Assembly: GCA_028717785.1 (NCBI GenBank)
Contig: JAQUND010000002.1
Location: forward strand, 62,001-126,000
DNA length: 64,000 nucleotides
Direction: 5' to 3'
From: Candidatus Nanoarchaeia archaeon
Lineage (GTDB): Archaea; Nanoarchaeota; Nanoarchaeia; SCGC-AAA011-G17; JAFCDX01
In this document: one piece after another, positions 34,231-41,738 of the stretch
How the letters are laid out: every line of letters begins with the position of its first letter
How positions within the stretch are numbered: the stretch's first letter is position 1
Made by a program: the position numbers and the translations under genes
The notes under the pieces: model-generated
What the model saw: the letters and a program-made list of their open reading frames with translations, nothing else
Told to the model about the DNA's origin: nothing
The model's database searches: none

Positions 34231-34258
34231 AAAAGGAACTAATTTTAGTTCCTTTTTT
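34231..34258 (+). terminator. Rho-independent terminator after S1-like gene
   Basis: AAAAGGAACTA (34231-34241) pairs with TAGTTCCTTTT (34246-34256), with a T tail. It lies 95 bases after the S1-like stop codon and just before the promoter at 34270. Confidence 0.85.
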
Positions 34259-34269
34259 GTGAAAAAATT

Positions 34270-34299
34270 TTTTTACTAAGGAAATATTTTGTATATTTG
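34270..34299 (+). promoter_or_regulatory. Bacteroidetes-type promoter
   Basis: TATATTTG (34292-34299) matches the Bacteroidetes -7 element TAnnTTTG exactly. The TTTT block at 34270 lies at the distance expected for the -33 element. The whole region (TTTTTACTAAGGAAATATTT, GTATATTTGTTC) is repeated at 35335-35370 and, less exactly, at 9802. It should drive the small-gene cluster 34339-35334. Confidence 0.75.
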
Positions 34300-34338
34300 T
34301 TCCTTATAAAAATAATTCAAATTTAATAATATAATAAT

Positions 34339-34470
34339 ATGACACATAAACAGAAAGGTCTTTTAACGGTCTCTAAAGAATGGGCAGTTCATCTCAGATT
34401 TAAAAGACCGTTCTGGAAAAAAGAAAGACAAACAAGTAAAAAACTAATGGAAAAGTTAAAAAATGAATGA
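34339..34470 (+). CDS. Small basic protein, 43 aa
   Basis: ATG at 34339 lies about 35 bases after the promoter, and the frame stays open to TGA 34470, overlapping the next start (34463) by 8 bases. The sequence is strongly basic with several Trp and Phe (SKEWAVHLRFKRPFWKKERQ). Position right after a promoter and the coupled stop/start support a real gene. Small basic early phage proteins often bind host nucleic acid or RNA polymerase, but no family is recognised. Confidence 0.55.
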   Translation: MTHKQKGLLTVSKEWAVHLRFKRPFWKKERQTSKKLMEKLKNE

Positions 34471-34921
34471 TTTTAAAGAATATAATATAAATCTTGAAGG
34501 ATTCTTAGAACAAGATATTATTGGTAAATGTCCTGCTGTTATTGAAGGTATTGAAGTATGTATGACTGAAATGACTTGGGATAACGTAATAGGTTTCGGG
34601 GAGTATCCAAAAGGGGGATATAGATTTTCTTTAAAACCTTTTGCTTATTTAGGAATGGGGTGGGAATGTCCAGTATGCGGATCTAAAAGTGTTTGTCATG
34701 CAAACAAAGATTTATATGAATCCATACTTATATTTAAAAACATAAAGAAGAAACAAATAATAAATAAAGATTTTTCAGGTGAAGTAATAGTTGAATTTGC
34801 CCCTATTTCAGAAAGATATTGGCAAAATGGGGATAAAGCTACTATTCATAAAGGTCAAATAAGACTTGGAGGATGTTGGTTTGATTTTGATGATAGATTT
34901 AAAGTAAATATTTTAAACTAA
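34463..34921 (+). CDS. Zinc-ribbon-containing hypothetical protein, 152 aa
   Basis: CPVCGSKSVCH (about residues 71-81) supplies two Cys of a CxxC knuckle plus a further Cys and His, consistent with one zinc site. The surrounding sequence is beta-rich with aromatic residues (GGYRFSLKPFAYLGMGWE before, GGCWFDFDDRF near the end). Not recognised as a known family. Second gene of the promoter-34270 cluster. Confidence 0.65.
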   Translation: MNDFKEYNINLEGFLEQDIIGKCPAVIEGIEVCMTEMTWDNVIGFGEYPKGGYRFSLKPFAYLGMGWECPVCGSKSVCHANKDLYESILIFKNIKKKQIINKDFSGEVIVEFAPISERYWQNGDKATIHKGQIRLGGCWFDFDDRFKVNILN

Positions 34922-34926
34922 TATAA

Positions 34927-35334
34927 ATGAATAATATAGTAGAAATTAAGACTAAAGTTGATGCTATTAAATCCTCAGATTTTAAAAATTTTAATGAATT
35001 TTGGAATGCTAAAAGAATAGCAGAAAAACCTTTAGATGATTGGGCTTATTCAGAATTTAATAAAGCTTGTACTGATTTAGGATTTACTACTTTAGATCAA
35101 TTACATAATTTTGTTTATACTAATGATATAAATTGTAATAAAACTCCTATAGAAGTTTCTGGAATTATGAAGAATAGTGAAGAAATAAAAGTATTTGCTA
35201 TCTTAGATTATGATTATGATACAACGATATGTAAGTTTTCTGTTACAGATAAGAAAACTAACGTATCTCATAGGGGAGCAATTGATCTAGGCAAAAAATA
35301 TTTAAGTGGTGGAATAAAAATTTTCATTAAATAA
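34927..35334 (+). CDS. Hypothetical protein, 135 aa
   Basis: Unknown. N-terminal half is helical (EIKTKVDAIKSSDFKNFNEF), the C-terminal half beta-rich (KVFAILDYDYDTTICKFSVT). It starts 5 bases after the zinc-ribbon protein stop, so it is co-transcribed with it. The next promoter begins at the very end of this gene. Confidence 0.6.
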   Translation: MNNIVEIKTKVDAIKSSDFKNFNEFWNAKRIAEKPLDDWAYSEFNKACTDLGFTTLDQLHNFVYTNDINCNKTPIEVSGIMKNSEEIKVFAILDYDYDTTICKFSVTDKKTNVSHRGAIDLGKKYLSGGIKIFIK

Positions 35335-35365
35335 TTTTTACTTAAGAAGAATTTTTGTATATTTG
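35335..35365 (+). promoter_or_regulatory. Bacteroidetes-type promoter
   Basis: TTTTTACT (35335-35342), 15 bases, then TATATTTG (35358-35365), an exact TAnnTTTG. Nearly the same sequence as at 34270 and, for the upstream half (TTTTTACTTAAGAAGAATTT), identical to that at 9802. It drives the 112-aa gene at 35389. Confidence 0.75.
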
Positions 35366-35388
35366 TTCTATAATAAAAAATAAATAAT

Positions 35389-35727
35389 ATGAATCTTATA
35401 ACAAAAGTTAAACCCTCTAAATGTATAAAAACTAATAAGCAAGATATTATATCATCTTGGAGGCTTTATGGTTATACCGTTTCTAATTACGGTCAATACT
35501 GGGGGGATGATGACAAATATATTTATGTCATTAATTTCGAAAAGTTTAACAAAAAAACTAAACAATCTAAAAAAGTAGTAAAAGGTAAAAATGTTACTAC
35601 TTCTAAGATTATTAGAGGAAAACATTGGGTTGGGTATCTTTATAAAATACCCAAAACATGGTTGGAAGCTTCAAATAAGAAAGTTATACAAAAAACTCGA
35701 AATTTTTGTATAGTTTCTAAGAATTAA
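35389..35727 (+). CDS. Basic hypothetical protein, 112 aa
   Basis: Lys-rich protein with aromatic strands (SWRLYGYTVSNYGQYWGDDD, then GKHWVGYLYKIPKTW). Single gene between its own promoter and the double terminator region. Not recognised; composition would suit nucleic acid binding. Confidence 0.6.
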   Translation: MNLITKVKPSKCIKTNKQDIISSWRLYGYTVSNYGQYWGDDDKYIYVINFEKFNKKTKQSKKVVKGKNVTTSKIIRGKHWVGYLYKIPKTWLEASNKKVIQKTRNFCIVSKN

Positions 35728-35748
35728 ATTTAATTTTTATTATATTTG

Positions 35749-35819
35749 TACTTCCCTAATTTTAAATTTTAGTTAGTTAATAATTGAATCAGGACTTTCG
35801 AAAGAAAGTCCTTTTTTTT
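35749..35819 (+). ncRNA. Candidate small RNA between TATATTTG and a terminator
   Basis: A TATATTTG element (35741-35748) is followed after about 45 bases by the hairpin terminator at 35791. No open frame of note lies between. A transcript of about 65-70 nt would result. The -33 region is weak, so this is only a candidate; the 3' part may simply be the trailer of the 35389 gene. Confidence 0.3.
35791..35819 (+). terminator. Rho-independent terminator
   Basis: AGGACTTTC (35791-35799) pairs with GAAAGTCCT (35804-35812), tetraloop GAAA, followed by eight T. First of a tandem pair. Confidence 0.92.
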
Positions 35820-35832
35820 GTTTTAAATCGAT

Positions 35833-35865
35833 AAAGAAGGGGTTTGAAAAAGCCCCTTCTTTTTT
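35833..35865 (+). terminator. Second tandem Rho-independent terminator
   Basis: AAAGAAGGGG (35833-35842) pairs with CCCCTTCTTT (35853-35862) with a T tail. Together with the hairpin at 35791 it insulates the early-type cluster from the virion-gene operon that starts at 35891. Confidence 0.9.
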
Positions 35866-35890
35866 GTGAATAAATAAAATAAAATTTATA

Positions 35891-37324
35891 ATGAATAATA
35901 TTCCTTTATATAATCATATTAGGGATTTTTCCATTCAGGAAGTTTTCAATAGTGCAAAAATTGGATTTATTTTTGAATTTTTTACTTCAAAAGAATTAAA
36001 TTTTATTCTTGAAGATCTTTCTAGAATAACGGGTAAAGCTGTGACTGTTACTAATGATGAAAAAATTCAACCTTCATGGTCAAATGCTATTCTTTTAAGA
36101 GAATATGAGGGAAAATCTCCTAAATATAAATTATATCTTGCCCAACAAGATTATCTTAGCATAGATTCAATGTTACATGGAATTTTAAATTGGATAAAAG
36201 AAAGCTGTAAAACAGATAAAACTACAGGTTTAAATGTTTCTTTATCTTTTAATAATGGATCTTTACAAACAGTTAGAACTATTTCTAATATGGATGTTGC
36301 TAAAATGATCCTTAAAATAGATGAAAATTATCTTTATAAAAGATTTCCTGATAGAGAAGGTTCCCCATTTTCAATGACTGTAAAAAAATTTATTCCGGTA
36401 AATGAATTTGTTAATATATCTCATCCATTTCAAAATTTGAATAATTCATTTCAAATGCCAAATTCTTCTTATTATGGAATAGATTTTTCAGATCAAACTA
36501 TGGGAGTTTTAAGATTCAATTATATTGGGGGAAAAGAATATGAAAATAAAGGAGCTCAAATTAATGAAGCTTTAAAATATTATATTATTTCAACTTACCA
36601 AGTTTTAAATATACCAGGATATTCTAAAGATATGGAATATCAAATGGGGAAAATTTTAGAAGATTATTCAATTATTAGAAGATGTTATTATGATCCAGAG
36701 TTTTTTCTAAAAGAATTTAAAGAAATACAAGTTGGAGTAGATCTTAAAACAGGGGATCAAATTATAAAAACTTTTTGGCCAAAATTAAGAAATCCATTAA
36801 CTAAACTTATGATGGAAAGTGGATTTAAAAAAGGAAAATTTAATTTTGATTTAGAACAAGGAGTTTGTCAAATAAAAGATGCTAAATTATTTGGAATAAA
36901 GATTTCAAATATGCAAATTGTAAATTGTGAAATACAAGGAGTTTTAGAAAGATGTTCATTATGGAATTCTAAATCTAATAATTCAAGGTTTATAAAATCT
37001 ACTTTAGTAGAAGGTAATAATATAAATGAATGCTATTTAGAAAAAACAAGAGCAGATAGAGGAAATACAATTTCTAAATCTATTATTACTAATGCAGGAG
37101 AAATTATTAATTGTAAAGTTAATGAATCTATTATAAAAAATGCTGGTCTTGGTAAAGAAGCAAAAGTTGATGAACATTGTGTTATTATTGGGGATAAATT
37201 ACTTCAACAACCAGTAGTTCAAAATATAAAACCCGAAGAGATTAGAGATTTTAAATGGATAAAGAATCTTACTCCATCTGAATCAGATAAAGAATTCGGA
37301 AATATTTTTAAAATTAAATGGTAA
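35891..37324 (+). CDS. Amidoligase-like N-terminal domain with pentapeptide-like C terminus, 477 aa
   Basis: The first half has the outline of phage amidoligase (carboxylate-amine ligase) proteins: an early GFIFEFF (about residues 26-32), TTGLNVSLSF (about 113-122), and LRFNYIGGKEYEN (about 211-223). The Glu before the E-F-F and the His expected in GLHV are absent (GLNV), so it may be inactive, or only resemble the family. Residues about 330-425 form a right-handed beta-helix of pentapeptide type (repeats such as NCEIQGVLERCSLWNSKSNN). It heads the long rightward virion operon. The amidoligase reading is tentative. Confidence 0.55.
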   Translation: MNNIPLYNHIRDFSIQEVFNSAKIGFIFEFFTSKELNFILEDLSRITGKAVTVTNDEKIQPSWSNAILLREYEGKSPKYKLYLAQQDYLSIDSMLHGILNWIKESCKTDKTTGLNVSLSFNNGSLQTVRTISNMDVAKMILKIDENYLYKRFPDREGSPFSMTVKKFIPVNEFVNISHPFQNLNNSFQMPNSSYYGIDFSDQTMGVLRFNYIGGKEYENKGAQINEALKYYIISTYQVLNIPGYSKDMEYQMGKILEDYSIIRRCYYDPEFFLKEFKEIQVGVDLKTGDQIIKTFWPKLRNPLTKLMMESGFKKGKFNFDLEQGVCQIKDAKLFGIKISNMQIVNCEIQGVLERCSLWNSKSNNSRFIKSTLVEGNNINECYLEKTRADRGNTISKSIITNAGEIINCKVNESIIKNAGLGKEAKVDEHCVIIGDKLLQQPVVQNIKPEEIRDFKWIKNLTPSESDKEFGNIFKIKW

Positions 37325-37325
37325 A

Positions 37326-37772
37326 ATGAAATTAGTTAAAGAAGCTATTTCATTTGAACGAGGAAATAATCCTATGAAAAATTTAGGATTAGGAAGAAAA
37401 AATCTAATAGAAAAATGGTTAAATGAAATGATGATTGAAGATTATAATATAAAAGATGATTATACAATTGATGCATTAAAAGGAAATGTCATAGATTTAT
37501 CATTTAAAAATTTATTTTATTTTCCAGAATATATTCAATTTAATAAAGTCGATGGCCATTTTTTTTGTAATAATAATCATTTAATATCATTAAAAGGTTC
37601 TCCTATATTTGTAGGAAGAGATTTTGATTGTAGCGATAATAATTTATTTTCTTTAGAATATTGTCCTTTAGAAGTAAGATGGGGATTGGATTGTAGTAAA
37701 AATCCTGGTAAATTTATAAAGGAAAATGTTTTAAAATATTGTAAAATAGAGAAAAATAGAATTAAATGTTAA
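37326..37772 (+). CDS. Tagged leucine-rich-repeat-like protein, 148 aa
   Basis: N-terminal tag MKLVKEAISFERGNNPMKNL then GLG. Body with LRR-like units: IDLSFKNLFYFPEYI, then GHFFCNNNHLISLKGSP, GRDFDCSDNNLFSLEYCP and WGLDCSKN. This N-N-x-L-x-S-L-x-x-x-P pattern is common in phage-encoded LRR proteins. It starts 1 base after the upstream stop. LRRs usually mediate protein binding, so a packaged or delivered binding protein is a reasonable guess. Same architecture as 41312 and 46523. Confidence 0.78.
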   Translation: MKLVKEAISFERGNNPMKNLGLGRKNLIEKWLNEMMIEDYNIKDDYTIDALKGNVIDLSFKNLFYFPEYIQFNKVDGHFFCNNNHLISLKGSPIFVGRDFDCSDNNLFSLEYCPLEVRWGLDCSKNPGKFIKENVLKYCKIEKNRIKC

Positions 37773-37779
37773 AATATTT

Positions 37780-38448
37780 ATGAAAGGATACGTTTATATA
37801 ATTACTAATAATATTGATGGAAAACAATATGTTGGCAGTAGAATGGCTTATAAAGGAGAAAATATTTATAATGATTCTTATATGGGTTCAAGTAAATATT
37901 TAGATATAGATATTTCTACTTATGGAATAGAAAATTTTACAAAAGAAATTTTACAGGATAACTATATAGATATTAATGAAATGTTAAAGAGGGAAAGTTT
38001 TTATATGCATGAATATAAAACGTTTGAACCTAATGGCTATAATAGATATGATCCTATTAAAAGAAATGGATTTTATAGCGGAATGAAAGGTAAAAAGCAT
38101 TCAGATGAAACTAAAAAAAGAATATCAGAAAAAGGTAAAATATCTCAAATAGGACATTTTGTTTCTCGTGAAACTAGAATTAAAATAGGAAAAGGAAATT
38201 CCAAATCTTTAAAAGGTATTAAATTTGATGAATATAGAAAAATAAAAATGAGGGGGTGGCATCATTCAGAGGAAGCTAAACAAAAAATTGGACTTTCTTC
38301 TAAGAATTCTGAAAGATACACAAAAGAGAGAAGTTTAAAAATTTGGGAAACTAGAAGAAAAAATGGAAAAGGAAAGATTTCTGATGAGCATAAAAGAAAA
38401 ATAAGTAAATTTTGGGAAGAAAAAAGATTAGCTAAAATAAATTTATAA
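37780..38448 (+). CDS. GIY-YIG homing endonuclease with NUMOD3 repeats, 222 aa
   Basis: GYVYIITNNIDGKQYVGSRM at the N terminus is the GIY-YIG signature, with KRESFYMHEYKTFEPNGYN completing the nuclease domain (to about 90). NUMOD3-type helices follow (HSDETKKRISEKGK, HSEEAKQKIGLSS, SDEHKRKISKFW). Free-standing, inserted between the LRR gene and the neck-like gene. A different lineage from the copy at 2804 (SRM in place of GDH). Confidence 0.9.
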   Translation: MKGYVYIITNNIDGKQYVGSRMAYKGENIYNDSYMGSSKYLDIDISTYGIENFTKEILQDNYIDINEMLKRESFYMHEYKTFEPNGYNRYDPIKRNGFYSGMKGKKHSDETKKRISEKGKISQIGHFVSRETRIKIGKGNSKSLKGIKFDEYRKIKMRGWHHSEEAKQKIGLSSKNSERYTKERSLKIWETRRKNGKGKISDEHKRKISKFWEEKRLAKINL

Positions 38449-38450
38449 AA

Positions 38451-39185
38451 ATGTTATTAAGTGAATTAGTAAATCAAGTGAAAAATGAACTAACAGCTTC
38501 ATGCTCATTACCTTATAGTCCTCCAGATAAAGAAATAGAAAGAATAATTTCAAAGGAAATGCGTTTTCTTTTTAGGGAATATCGTACATTATTACAAGAT
38601 AGAATTTATATTATCCATGAAAGATATTATCAAACTCCTGAATGGAAAAATACAAGAACCTTTCAAATGAACAATTGTACAGAAGGTATTAAACAAGTAA
38701 TGGAAATGAATGGGGGAAATAGAGTATTTGGTATAAATGACCCAGATTTAAATTTTGATAGATTAATGGCTTCAGATTTATATTTAACTCCTTTATCTTC
38801 AGATCAAATTACATATCGTACTATACAATGGAGTTTTTGGGATTTGGCAAGAGCATTTAATTTAAAAGATATTAATCATGATTTTAATCCAAATACACAT
38901 AGATTAATTATAACAGGACGTACTCCTATTCATAGTCTTTTTGTATTAGGTATGGATCATATTCCTCTTGAAGAAGCTTATGAAGATACAATAGTAATTG
39001 AATGGATAATAGCAAAATGTAAATTATCTCTTGCACGTGTACTTGGTGCTTTTAATTATAATTTATTAGGAAATATTACAATTAATTTTGAACAATATCG
39101 TTTAGAAGGAAATGAAGAATTAGAAAGATTAAGAGAAAAAATTAAAGGGGATAATCCTCCAGATTGGTTTGTTTTATTTCCTTAA
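38451..39185 (+). CDS. Probable neck (head completion) protein, gp13-like
   Basis: 244 aa. The layout resembles T4 gp13, the neck protein at the head-tail joint: a helical N terminus with repeated acidic helices (DKEIERIISKEMRFLFREYR), a beta-rich core with RTFQMNNCTEGIKQVMEM, and a C-terminal helical hairpin followed by EELERLREKI and PPDWFVLFP, comparable with the LREEL...DPPFGI end of gp13. The match is by pattern and memory, not by alignment. Both neighbours are homing endonucleases, which often sit next to essential phage genes. Confidence 0.5.
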   Translation: MLLSELVNQVKNELTASCSLPYSPPDKEIERIISKEMRFLFREYRTLLQDRIYIIHERYYQTPEWKNTRTFQMNNCTEGIKQVMEMNGGNRVFGINDPDLNFDRLMASDLYLTPLSSDQITYRTIQWSFWDLARAFNLKDINHDFNPNTHRLIITGRTPIHSLFVLGMDHIPLEEAYEDTIVIEWIIAKCKLSLARVLGAFNYNLLGNITINFEQYRLEGNEELERLREKIKGDNPPDWFVLFP

Positions 39186-39186
39186 A

Positions 39187-39203
39187 GATATATACAATAA
39201 AAA
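39187..39203 (+). promoter_or_regulatory. TATAAATA-like leader element
   Basis: GATATATACAATAAAAA lies 5 bases before the start of the homing endonuclease at 39208. It resembles the elements at 50207 and 54649. It may be a late promoter or an A-rich translation leader. Confidence 0.3.
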
Positions 39204-39207
39204 TATT

Positions 39208-39876
39208 ATGAAAGGAATTATTTATTGTGCAACTAGTCCAAACACAAAAAAATATTATGGACAAACAATCCAAGGATTAGAAAAAAGAAAACAAAGACAT
39301 AAAAGAGATTTAAATAAAGGAATAAATTGGGTTTTTTATCAAGCTTTACGAAAACATGAATGGGAAAATTTTAAATGGGAAATTATAGAAGAATACTCAT
39401 TTGATAATAAAAAAGAACTTCATTCTAAATTAAATGAACGAGAAATATATTGGATTTTAAATAATAAAACATATTTTAGAGAATTTGGATATAATATGAC
39501 TAAAGGGGGAGATAATTATATTCATATTAGAAAACCTTTATCTAAAGAATCTAAAGATAAAATAGCTAAATCTAATTTAGGTCAAAAAAGATCCAAAGAA
39601 CAAAGAAAGAATATGTCTTTATCTCAACTAGGTAAACCTCATGCTCAAAATTTTGGTCCTCCTAGGTATGGTAAAGATAATTCTGCATATAAAATAATTT
39701 CTCCAGAAGAAGAAATTATAATTTTAGATCTTTATTTAAATAAAGGATATGGTTCAAGAAAGATTGAAAAATATTTTAACCATAAATTTAGTTTTATAAA
39801 AATTTTGAAATTTTTACGTGAAAAAAAGGTTTGGAAACCTCATAAAATGGATGAAAATATAAATCGAAATAAATGA
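39208..39876 (+). CDS. GIY-YIG homing endonuclease, 222 aa
   Basis: I choose ATG 39208 because the GIY-YIG domain begins at once (MKGIIYCATSPNTKKYYGQT) and the AT-rich leader lies just before it; an earlier in-frame ATG at 39169 would overlap the neck gene and add unrelated residues. Catalytic-type residues follow (KRKQRHKRDL, LNEREIYWI, GYNMTKGG). One or two NUMOD-type helices (LSKESKDKIAKSNLGQKRSK) and a C-terminal helix-turn-helix-like segment (GYGSRKIEKYFNHKFSFIKI) complete it. It overlaps the next tagged gene by 4 bases. Confidence 0.85.
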   Translation: MKGIIYCATSPNTKKYYGQTIQGLEKRKQRHKRDLNKGINWVFYQALRKHEWENFKWEIIEEYSFDNKKELHSKLNEREIYWILNNKTYFREFGYNMTKGGDNYIHIRKPLSKESKDKIAKSNLGQKRSKEQRKNMSLSQLGKPHAQNFGPPRYGKDNSAYKIISPEEEIIILDLYLNKGYGSRKIEKYFNHKFSFIKILKFLREKKVWKPHKMDENINRNK

Positions 39877-40352
39877 AAATAGTTAAAGAAAATATAAATT
39901 TTGAAAGAGGGCAAGAACCTAATAAATCTTTAGATATAGGAATAGAAAGTCGTGATGCTCGCCAAACTCATTTTAATAAATTAGAAGCAGAAGGGATAAA
40001 TTTTTTTCATCCAGGAGATTTTAAGGAAAATGAAATAATGAAAAAATATTTGGACCATATTTATGAAATTGAAGAAATTATTAGAAAATTACAAAAATTA
40101 CAAATTTCTATAGAAAGAATTTCTGGATCTTTAACTATTTATGTTAAAGGTTTTATAATATATGATCCTATTAACCATAAAGAAATTGTATCCTGTTTTG
40201 GAGAAAATGAAGCAAAATATTTATTTAAGGAATTAAATAAATTTTCTTCTAAAGATCATGGGAAATTAGAAATAAATTCGGGGGAAATTTCTATTTATAT
40301 GGATAGAGATTATCATTTGGATGAATTAGAAAAAAATAGAAAATCCTTATGA
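39873..40352 (+). CDS. Tagged paralogue 1 of a three-gene array, 159 aa
   Basis: Tag MKIVKENINFERGQEPNKSL then DIG. The body contains the shared family features IYEIEEIIRKLQKLQIS (about 61-77), a strand with a V-K-G-F-x-x-Y/D motif and an aspartate-rich end with a Y-H-L-D-E-L-E-K-N-R-K tail. Overlaps both neighbours by 4 bases. Unknown function; clearly duplicated with the next two genes. Confidence 0.78.
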   Translation: MKIVKENINFERGQEPNKSLDIGIESRDARQTHFNKLEAEGINFFHPGDFKENEIMKKYLDHIYEIEEIIRKLQKLQISIERISGSLTIYVKGFIIYDPINHKEIVSCFGENEAKYLFKELNKFSSKDHGKLEINSGEISIYMDRDYHLDELEKNRKSL

Positions 40353-40837
40353 AAATAGTTAAAGAAAATATTAATTTTAAAAGAGGAAAAGATCCAAAAC
40401 AATCTTTAGATATAGGAAAAGAAAGTACTTATTCTAAGGAACAAATTCTTCAAAAATTTTCTGAAATGGGGGTAGAAATTTATATTGATTTTGATCCATT
40501 AAATCCCCCTAAAGTTTTGGAAAATATTTATGAAATAAAAAATTATGTTGAAAATTTAATTGATCTTGGGGTAAAACCAAGTGATATAGAAATAGCATAT
40601 CCAGATTCAGTTTGTGTTAAAGGATTTACTGTAAAAGATAGTAATCAAGTTCTACTTCATTGTTTAACTGAAGAAGATGCTAAAATAATAGCAAAAACTT
40701 TAGAAAAATTTATGATTGAAGGAAATAATATTAATATAGATAGATCTTCTATGAATCCATATATTCATTTTTATAGAAAAAATGATTGGTTAAAAGATTT
40801 AAAAGAAAACAGAAAAAAATATGCTAAAATTAGTTAA
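40349..40837 (+). CDS. Tagged paralogue 2, 162 aa
   Basis: Tag MKIVKENINFKRGKDPKQSL then DIG, almost the same as its upstream neighbour. Body with IYEIKNYVENLIDLGVKPSD, VKGFTVKDSNQ and LTEEDAKIIAKTLEKF, then HFYRKNDWLKDLKENRKK. Same fold family as 39873 and 40821, but the first 40 residues after the tag differ. Unknown function. Confidence 0.78.
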   Translation: MKIVKENINFKRGKDPKQSLDIGKESTYSKEQILQKFSEMGVEIYIDFDPLNPPKVLENIYEIKNYVENLIDLGVKPSDIEIAYPDSVCVKGFTVKDSNQVLLHCLTEEDAKIIAKTLEKFMIEGNNINIDRSSMNPYIHFYRKNDWLKDLKENRKKYAKIS

Positions 40838-41315
40838 AGAAGCTTTAGATTTTGAAAGAAATCAAGAACCTAAAAAATCAATGAGTATAGGGAAAGAAAG
40901 TCTTTATATTAAACAACAAATTTTTAATAAACTGGAAAAAGATGGAATCCTTTTTCATCATTCTTCAGATGAAAAAGATGAAAAATATTTAATGGATCAA
41001 TATCTTAAAGATATTTATAAAATAAAAGAAATTATCCAGAAATTACAAAAATTGAATATTCCTATAATAATTATTACAGGTTCTGCTGAAACATCTATTG
41101 GAATATCAATACAAGTTTATCAAATTTTAGATGGTAATCATGTAATTTTATCATGTGTAACTAAAGAAGATGCAGAACATTTAATTAAAGAAATGAAAAA
41201 ATATGCTTTTAGAAATTATGAAAATTTTTCAATAAGTGATGATGGGGAAGAAGTTATTTACTTATTTAATACTATTTGGCTTGATGAAACAATAGAAAGA
41301 AGAAAAAATTTATGA
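40821..41315 (+). CDS. Tagged paralogue 3, 164 aa
   Basis: Tag MLKLVKEALDFERNQEPKKS then MSIG. Body with IYKIKEIIQKLQKLNIPIII, VTKEDAEHLIKEMKKYAF and a YLFNTIWLDETIERRK end, matching paralogues 1 and 2. It starts 17 bases inside the previous gene. Three adjacent copies with diverged bodies indicate tandem duplication and fast change. Confidence 0.78.
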   Translation: MLKLVKEALDFERNQEPKKSMSIGKESLYIKQQIFNKLEKDGILFHHSSDEKDEKYLMDQYLKDIYKIKEIIQKLQKLNIPIIIITGSAETSIGISIQVYQILDGNHVILSCVTKEDAEHLIKEMKKYAFRNYENFSISDDGEEVIYLFNTIWLDETIERRKNL

Positions 41316-41716
41316 AATTAGTAAGAGAAAATTTAAATTTTACTCGAGGAGAAAATCCTATGGATGAATTAAATATAGGAAAAGATTTTTTAATTAAAAA
41401 ATGGATGTTTTCTATAGGTCTTTATGAAAATGATGATTATAAAATTAATGAAGATGGAACTCTTGATGTTTTTGAAGATATAAATTTGTCTGGATTGGGG
41501 TTAGAAGAGTTGCCAGAATATATAAATTTTAATAAAGTATATAAAAATTTTTATGCAAAACATAATAATTGGAAATCGTTAAAGGGATTTCCAAAAGAAG
41601 TCCTCGGAGATTTTTCGATTTATCCAAAACCTTCAGGAGGTATTATATCTAAATCAAAATGGTTAGAAAATGAAATTAGAAAAAAAATTAAAGTAAATGG
41701 AACAGTTTGGTGTTAA
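41312..41716 (+). CDS. Tagged leucine-rich-repeat-like protein, 134 aa
   Basis: Tag MKLVRENLNFTRGENPMDEL then NIG. The rest is like the LRR proteins at 37326 and 46523: a WMFSIGLYENDDYKINEDGT segment, INLSGLGLEELPEYINFNKV, then AKHNNWKSLKGFPKEV. The C terminus (ENEIRKKIKVNGTVW) matches the K-I-K end of the related proteins. Fewer repeats than 37326. It overlaps the upstream gene by 4 bases. Confidence 0.75.
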   Translation: MKLVRENLNFTRGENPMDELNIGKDFLIKKWMFSIGLYENDDYKINEDGTLDVFEDINLSGLGLEELPEYINFNKVYKNFYAKHNNWKSLKGFPKEVLGDFSIYPKPSGGIISKSKWLENEIRKKIKVNGTVWC

Positions 41717-41738
41717 AAATAGCTATTATTTAAGAAAA

